Below, piece by piece: positions 41,801 to 43,224 of a stretch of 43,224 nt of DNA. How positions within the stretch are numbered: the stretch's first letter is position 1; each line of letters begins with the position of its first letter. The position numbers were made by a program, and so were the translations under genes. Source of the DNA: Nemertoderma westbladi. Taxonomy: Eukaryota > Xenacoelomorpha > Nemertodermatida > Nemertodermatidae. Below the pieces are notes generated by a model that was given only the letters and a program-made list of their open reading frames with translations, had not been told where the DNA came from and ran no database searches. The DNA is taken from positions 1 to 43,224 of the forward strand of contig JAUCBJ010005409.1 of assembly GCA_032718475.1 (NCBI GenBank). The letters are read 5' to 3'.

Positions 41801-43094
41801 GTAAAGAGGGCTTAAATAATGTCACACATATTTATTTTATAGGAAATATTATACTAACTAAATATCAGAGGCCATGGCATAGGCCAGTAGTGCAGGTGGG
41901 TCGCTATATTATTATTATTTATTTGTATAGATTAATTTCGCACTACCAAATCGCCAGGGAGAAATTTTCCAACTTTATATCGCAGTGCGACATTATTTCT
42001 CATTATGTCCCTACGCCATACATTTTACTATGTATTTCCAGTATATCCAATATATCCAGTATGTCACCACGTCATTATTAGGTTGTTCTAGAAAGTTAAA
42101 GTGCATAACTACAAATAATTCCCCACAAATAAATACAATTTGATTCGCCATTGTTAATAATTTGCACTTTAAAGCATTTCAAGCACAAGTTAAATTATTA
42201 TCTGGTCAACAATTTCTTGCTATTCTATGTTTGTGGCATTGCACTGCACCCAGACATCCTATGCTATTGTGCTACGCTCAGAGTATGAGTTGCTAAGTAA
42301 AACCCGAAAATGTCAGTATCCAAGACGACATTCGTTCACTTTCCGAACTTCCGTAGATCTGGCCATGTTGGCACTACTGTACCAACAGTTAGAAAAACTT
42401 CGTATAATTTGCAGAAAGAACGAGTTCTATCTGTTGTTTTCTTTAAATAGGCCTACAGTACTGCTTCATTTATCACTAAATAACAACTGTTCTAATTTTA
42501 TAATAATAATATTATTTCACGGCTTAACGTGCTTATTGCGAGAGTTGTTAGCGATTATAAATGATTATATTGCTTGGATTAGGTTATAATGTAGTTTGTT
42601 GATTTTGTTTCTAGGGTAACGGACTTCACGACTCTAACAACAGACGACGTCCAAGGTCGACGATTGTACGAGTTCGTACACGCTGTAGACCTGGCTGGAG
42701 TTAGAAAGTCTCACACCGATTGTAAGTCATTACATTAGATTGTAGGTAAATTATTAACTACAACCGGTAACAAATTTTTACAACATTTCGTGATTTTTTT
42801 TACCATATCACAATATATATAATATATAATAAATAATAGTAAATAATATCTAACAATGCCCATTGCCAATAATACAGTTTTCAGTATAAAAATACTATAT
42901 AGAAATTACTATATAGAATTGAAATTATGTTTTTATTATCATTTTTTAGTGTTGGCCAAAGGTCAGGCAGTGACACCATATTATCGATGGTTGATGAAAG
43001 GTTCCCATGTCTGGATGCAGACAGTCTTTATGATAACATGTAACTCGAAAACTGGTGACGACAACACAGTTATCTGTATTAACTACGTATTAAG
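26578..43094 (+). CDS. NPAS3: bHLH-PAS transcription factor of the trachealess/NPAS1/NPAS3 group (3'-partial)
   Basis: The gene is split; coding exons are proposed at 26578-26804, 30032 (or 30039)-30253, 36409-36572, 39195-39326, 39612-39728, 41596-41789, 42615-42721 and 42950-43094. All junctions from the bHLH exon onward are GT-AG and keep phase (remainders 1/2, 0, 0, 0, 2/1, 1/2). Proteins of this group dimerise with ARNT/Tango through bHLH and PAS and bind DNA in the nucleus; they pattern trachea and ducts in insects and brain and airway in vertebrates. The basic region [16 protein letters not shown] and a QLDKAS helix are followed by [13 protein letters not shown], which is the NPAS3/trh pattern and not that of SIM or HIF. 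PAS-A and PAS-B are both represented. The C-terminal activation region is beyond the window. The first exon is less certain than the rest. The symbol denotes the family; NPAS1/NPAS3/trh orthology is not resolved. Confidence 0.92.
26805..29140. other. Intron 1, first part: AT-rich, with 67-bp-family repeat and a GC-rich island
   Basis: Three degenerate tandem units of the 67-bp family, in reverse orientation, lie at about 27118-27285 (GTTTTGGTTAGAAAA and CTGTAACATGCT landmarks; 67-bp step from 27132 to 27199). A C-rich, GC-balanced block at about 28020-28330 stands out from its surroundings and may be regulatory, which I cannot test. No coding exon was recognised. Confidence 0.5.
29141..29455 (+). 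mobile_element. tRNA-derived SINE
   Basis: A tRNA-like head carries an A-box-like GATAACTCAGTTGG (29151-29164) and a B box GGTTCGAGCCC (29197-29207). It is followed by a conserved-looking body (TCCACTGGGGTCGATAAAAT, ACCAGTTG) that resembles central domains of invertebrate SINEs. The 3' part has a short repeat of CCCCAGTGTAGTGTA (about 29400 and 29440). The head does not fold as a complete functional tRNA. The pol III promoter lies within the element. The family name is not assigned. Confidence 0.78.
30032..30253 (+). CDS. NPAS3: bHLH exon of the NPAS3/trh-like gene
   Basis: The acceptor TAGTTTTTTAG ends at 30031 and the donor GAG|GTTAGA is at 30254. The translation begins [18 protein letters not shown], the basic region that contacts E-box-like half sites, then helix 1 ([11 protein letters not shown]), the loop, and helix 2 ([20 protein letters not shown]). 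GNPPW after helix 2 is diagnostic of the NPAS1/3-trh group. The exon ends with one base of a codon, completed by TC at 36409. The in-frame ATG at 30034 has a good context and could be an alternative start. Confidence 0.95.
30254..31879. other. Intron 2, first part; one unrecognised coding-like stretch
   Basis: The interval is AT-rich apart from about 30640-31135. There the frame 30925-31131 ([20 protein letters not shown], then [20 protein letters not shown]) has a protein-like composition but no start context or recognised domain. Stops break the frames upstream. It is probably a relic of a mobile or viral-type ORF. Confidence 0.4.
31880..32562 (-). pseudogene. LINE RT C-terminal relic, antisense in intron 2
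   Basis: On the minus strand, 32562-32344 and then 32372-32082 read in shifting frames as the end of a LINE ORF2. [11 protein letters not shown] segment is followed by [20 protein letters not shown], the motif after the RT core. Downstream, about 32062-31950, [20 protein letters not shown] resembles the Cys/His knuckle at the C-terminus of such proteins. Multiple frameshifts and stops are present, so it is dead. Confidence 0.72.
32563..32835. repeat. Diverged copies of the 67-bp dispersed family
   Basis: Around 32623-32660 ATTGACTTTATTATTTTGG and GTTAGAATCTCAAGTCACTGTAA, and around 32770-32820 TTTTTTTGGTTTGG and CCCTCTGTAACATGCTCCTT, match the reverse complement of the satellite unit. Copies are degenerate. 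Confidence 0.5.
32942..33982. repeat. 79/80-bp minisatellite, about 13 copies, in intron 2
   Basis: The unit includes AATCAAACAGACAACCAAGG, CAATTCAAATAGGCCCTTGG and TACATTGCCCCTCTAACAAT, with period 79 (80 where one extra T is present). One copy lacks seven bases (AAGGCAA, near 33115). Copies are almost identical, so expansion is recent. Each unit carries a CCAAGG...CCCTTGG inverted pair. Open frames through it (33088-33333, 33558-34067) arise because the unit lacks stops in two frames and are not genes. Confidence 0.97.
35110..35151. repeat. 42-bp perfect palindrome with no spacer
   Basis: The half-site TAGAGCGTCAGAAACGCG plus TTT is followed at once by its exact reverse complement, so all 21 base pairs match. 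The flanking bases (C at 35109, T at 35152) do not pair. It contains two ACGCGT sites and a central GTTTAAAC. Confidence 0.97.
36121..36163. repeat. TTTG/TCTG tetranucleotide microsatellite
   Basis: About ten TTTG or TCTG units in a row, with a central TCTG block. Confidence 0.9.
36409..36572 (+). CDS. NPAS3: PAS-A exon 1 of the NPAS3/trh-like gene
   Basis: The acceptor GTATTTAG ends at 36408 and the donor CAG|GTAAGA is at 36573. It encodes [20 protein letters not shown], then [20 protein letters not shown] and [13 protein letters not shown], the start of PAS-A. The two leading bases TC join G at 30253 to give a valine codon. The exon ends on a codon boundary. Confidence 0.96.
36573..38407. 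other. Intron 3, first part
   Basis: A short copy of the 67-bp family (GTGCAGGTTACAGTGGAGG, TTCTAACCAAAGTAATAAAC) lies at about 36697-36745. The remainder is AT-rich with no exon or known repeat seen. Confidence 0.5.
38408..38621. mobile_element. MITE-like element with GC-rich terminal inverted repeats
   Basis: The ends GGCCATGATACACC and GGTGTATCATGGCC are perfect inverted repeats, and the inversion continues inward as AGGAGCGGCGAGCGGCAGCGG against CCGCTGCCGCTCGCCGCTCCT. A second internal inverted copy (TGATACACCAC near 38498, CGCTCCTATAGCGTATCAT near 38527) suggests a nested or dimeric structure. There is no coding capacity and no clear target duplication (TTAA left, ATAA right). It stands out as GC-rich in an AT-rich intron. 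Confidence 0.85.
38622..39194. other. Intron 3, last part
   Basis: Very AT-rich, with poly-A and poly-T runs. Nothing else seen. Confidence 0.5.
39195..39326 (+). CDS. NPAS3: PAS-A exon 2 of the NPAS3/trh-like gene
   Basis: The acceptor CTATTACAG ends at 39194 and the donor CTG|GTAAGT is at 39327. It encodes [20 protein letters not shown] and continues to GAKELL, 44 whole codons. V-E-L-A-G-S follows LGLSQ of the previous exon exactly as in the family. Confidence 0.96.
39405..39470 (+). repeat. Single unit of the 67-bp dispersed family in intron 4
   Basis: ATTGAGGAATAGGAGCATGT, TACAATGGCGG and TTCTAACCAAAACAATAAAC match the satellite unit in the same orientation. It is preceded by CGGCGAATTAATGTTAATTG, matching the inner part of the foldback at 24818-25199, so this is a copy of the element and not a stray satellite unit. 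Confidence 0.7.
39612..39728 (+). CDS. NPAS3: PAS-A exon 3 of the NPAS3/trh-like gene
   Basis: The acceptor TTTCTCACAG ends at 39611 and the donor AAG|GTACGT is at 39729. The 39 codons include [20 protein letters not shown] and RSSGYK, the strongly conserved MKSTLTKRG block. Exon 39195-39326 and this one are phase 0. Confidence 0.97.
39729..40903. other. Intron 5, first part
   Basis: AT-rich to about 40440. A GC-balanced open frame at 40449-40661 (plus strand) has no recognised family. I looked in this interval on the minus strand for the rest of the CCDC103-like gene and did not find it. Confidence 0.45.
40904..41182 (-). CDS. CCDC103: CCDC103/DNAAF19-like first coding exon, antisense in intron 5
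   Basis: CCDC103 (DNAAF19) helps attach and assemble dynein arms on ciliary axonemes. The minus-strand ATG at 41182 starts [14 protein letters not shown] and then the dynein-attachment-factor N-terminal motif: [40 protein letters not shown] and [11 protein letters not shown]. The positions of ADEKY and SYEEFR match the animal family. The frame stays open for 95 codons, to a stop at 40895. A GTAGGC donor at 40903-40898 would end the exon after 93 whole codons. The C-terminal RPAP3_C-like domain was not found in the window, so this is either exon 1 of a gene with distant exons or a captured fragment. Confidence 0.8.
41183..41595. other. Possible 5' flank of the CCDC103-like exon; rest of intron 5
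   Basis: Non-coding. It includes several short ACCGGTA motifs (about 41222-41296), which are common in this genome. It would contain the CCDC103-like promoter if that gene is live. Confidence 0.35.
41596..41789 (+). CDS. NPAS3: PAS-A/PAS-B linker and PAS-B start exon
   Basis: The acceptor ATATTTTAG ends at 41595 and the donor AGAG|GTAAAG is at 41790. It encodes [12 protein letters not shown], then [14 protein letters not shown] and [20 protein letters not shown] with DVTYCEQR. The family pattern here is a hydrophobic strand, a proline-rich turn, then FVTRVN and YCE; the window reads FVFVMKA in place of F-V-T-R-V-N, a divergence at a usually conserved site. Two bases (AG) remain for the next exon. 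Confidence 0.94.
41790..42614. other. Intron 6
   Basis: AT-rich. An open frame at 42227-42589 has no family resemblance and ends in AT-rich sequence; I do not call it. Confidence 0.5.
42615..42721 (+). CDS. NPAS3: PAS-B exon 2 of the NPAS3/trh-like gene
   Basis: The acceptor TTGTTTCTAG ends at 42614 and the donor GATT|GTAAGT is at 42722. It encodes [20 protein letters not shown] and [15 protein letters not shown], matching the D-L-x-G-x-x-x-Y-x-F-x-H-x-x-D pattern of PAS-B. The leading G completes AGG with the previous exon; the trailing T is completed by TG at 42950. Confidence 0.95.
42950..43094 (+). CDS. NPAS3: PAS-B exon 3 of the NPAS3/trh-like gene
   Basis: The acceptor TTTTTTAG ends at 42949 and the donor AAG|GTTGGT is at 43095. 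It encodes [35 protein letters not shown] and VICINYVLR, the GQ-x-x-x-YYRW and PAC-type end of PAS-B. Two bases of the next codon remain, so the coding sequence continues past the window. Confidence 0.95.
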
Positions 43095-43112
43095 GTTGGT
43101 TTGATGTTCCCA

Positions 43113-43134
43113 CCCCCCCCCCCCCCCCCCCCCC
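43113..43134. repeat. C homopolymer just after a splice donor
   Basis: More than 20 C in a row, about 18 bp into the last intron of the window. Confidence 0.9.
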
Positions 43135-43224
43135 ACATAACACGCGAATTAAACTAAATAAGTGGTAGTATGTACGACTTTGGGCCCAAACCATTCAATC
43201 CTAAAACTGTACTGATAATGAATT

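Noticed and set aside
42227-42589. 120-residue open frame in intron 6
   Set aside because: No family resemblance, no splice context, and low-complexity AT-rich codons at its end.

Overview
This is a eukaryotic, animal genomic window. Genes are split by GT-AG introns, about 62% AT-looking spacer separates them, and the sequence is dense in retroelement relics, satellites and C/G homopolymer tracts. The recognisable genes (a bHLH-PAS factor of the trachealess/NPAS1/NPAS3 group, a dynein-arm assembly factor of the CCDC103/DNAAF19 type, a membrane-anchored fibrinogen-domain protein) and the elements (BEL/Pao, APE-type LINEs, a tRNA-derived SINE) point to an invertebrate bilaterian. I cannot place the phylum from sequence alone.

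Layout. Positions 1-1507 are the integrase end of a BEL/Pao retrotransposon pol, followed by a probable LTR. Positions 1508-5750 hold only decayed sequence. Around 5755-6170 lies a dead LINE RT tail, then a 0.9-kb foldback element with poly-C/poly-G arms (6279-7159), directly upstream of an intact uninterrupted ORF (7274-8266) for a type II membrane protein with an extracellular fibrinogen-like domain. Positions 9103-13844 are a 25-bp satellite of about 185 copies.

Positions 13846-20610 are a stack of nested mobile elements. A LINE (14303 to about 20600) is interrupted by a 450-bp element with a 9-bp target duplication; removing it restores the LINE frame exactly. The LINE is interrupted again by an LTR-type element of about 3.9 kb, which carries one intact 1058-codon ORF of unknown family between 262-bp direct repeats that differ at a single base. 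A second copy of the 450-bp element lies inverted at the left edge, against the satellite.

Positions 20640-26570 are gene-poor. They hold a 67-bp satellite (22006-23322) whose unit matches the core of a dispersed foldback family that is also present at 23925, 24818-25199, 27118, 32580, 36697 and 39405.

Positions 26578-43094 are the 5' part of the bHLH-PAS gene on the plus strand: a probable His/Gln-rich first coding exon, the bHLH exon, three PAS-A exons and three PAS-B exons. Six of the seven junctions are phase-consistent. The C-terminal activation region is beyond the window. Its introns contain a SINE, a LINE relic, a 79-bp minisatellite, a 42-bp perfect palindrome, a GC-rich terminal-inverted-repeat element and, on the opposite strand, the first coding exon of a CCDC103-like gene (40904-41182).

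I see no prokaryote-style operon or defence system. The most unusual items are the single-ORF LTR-type element, the derivation of a satellite from a foldback transposon, the capture of a transposon end by a satellite duplication, and the antisense nested ciliary gene exon.
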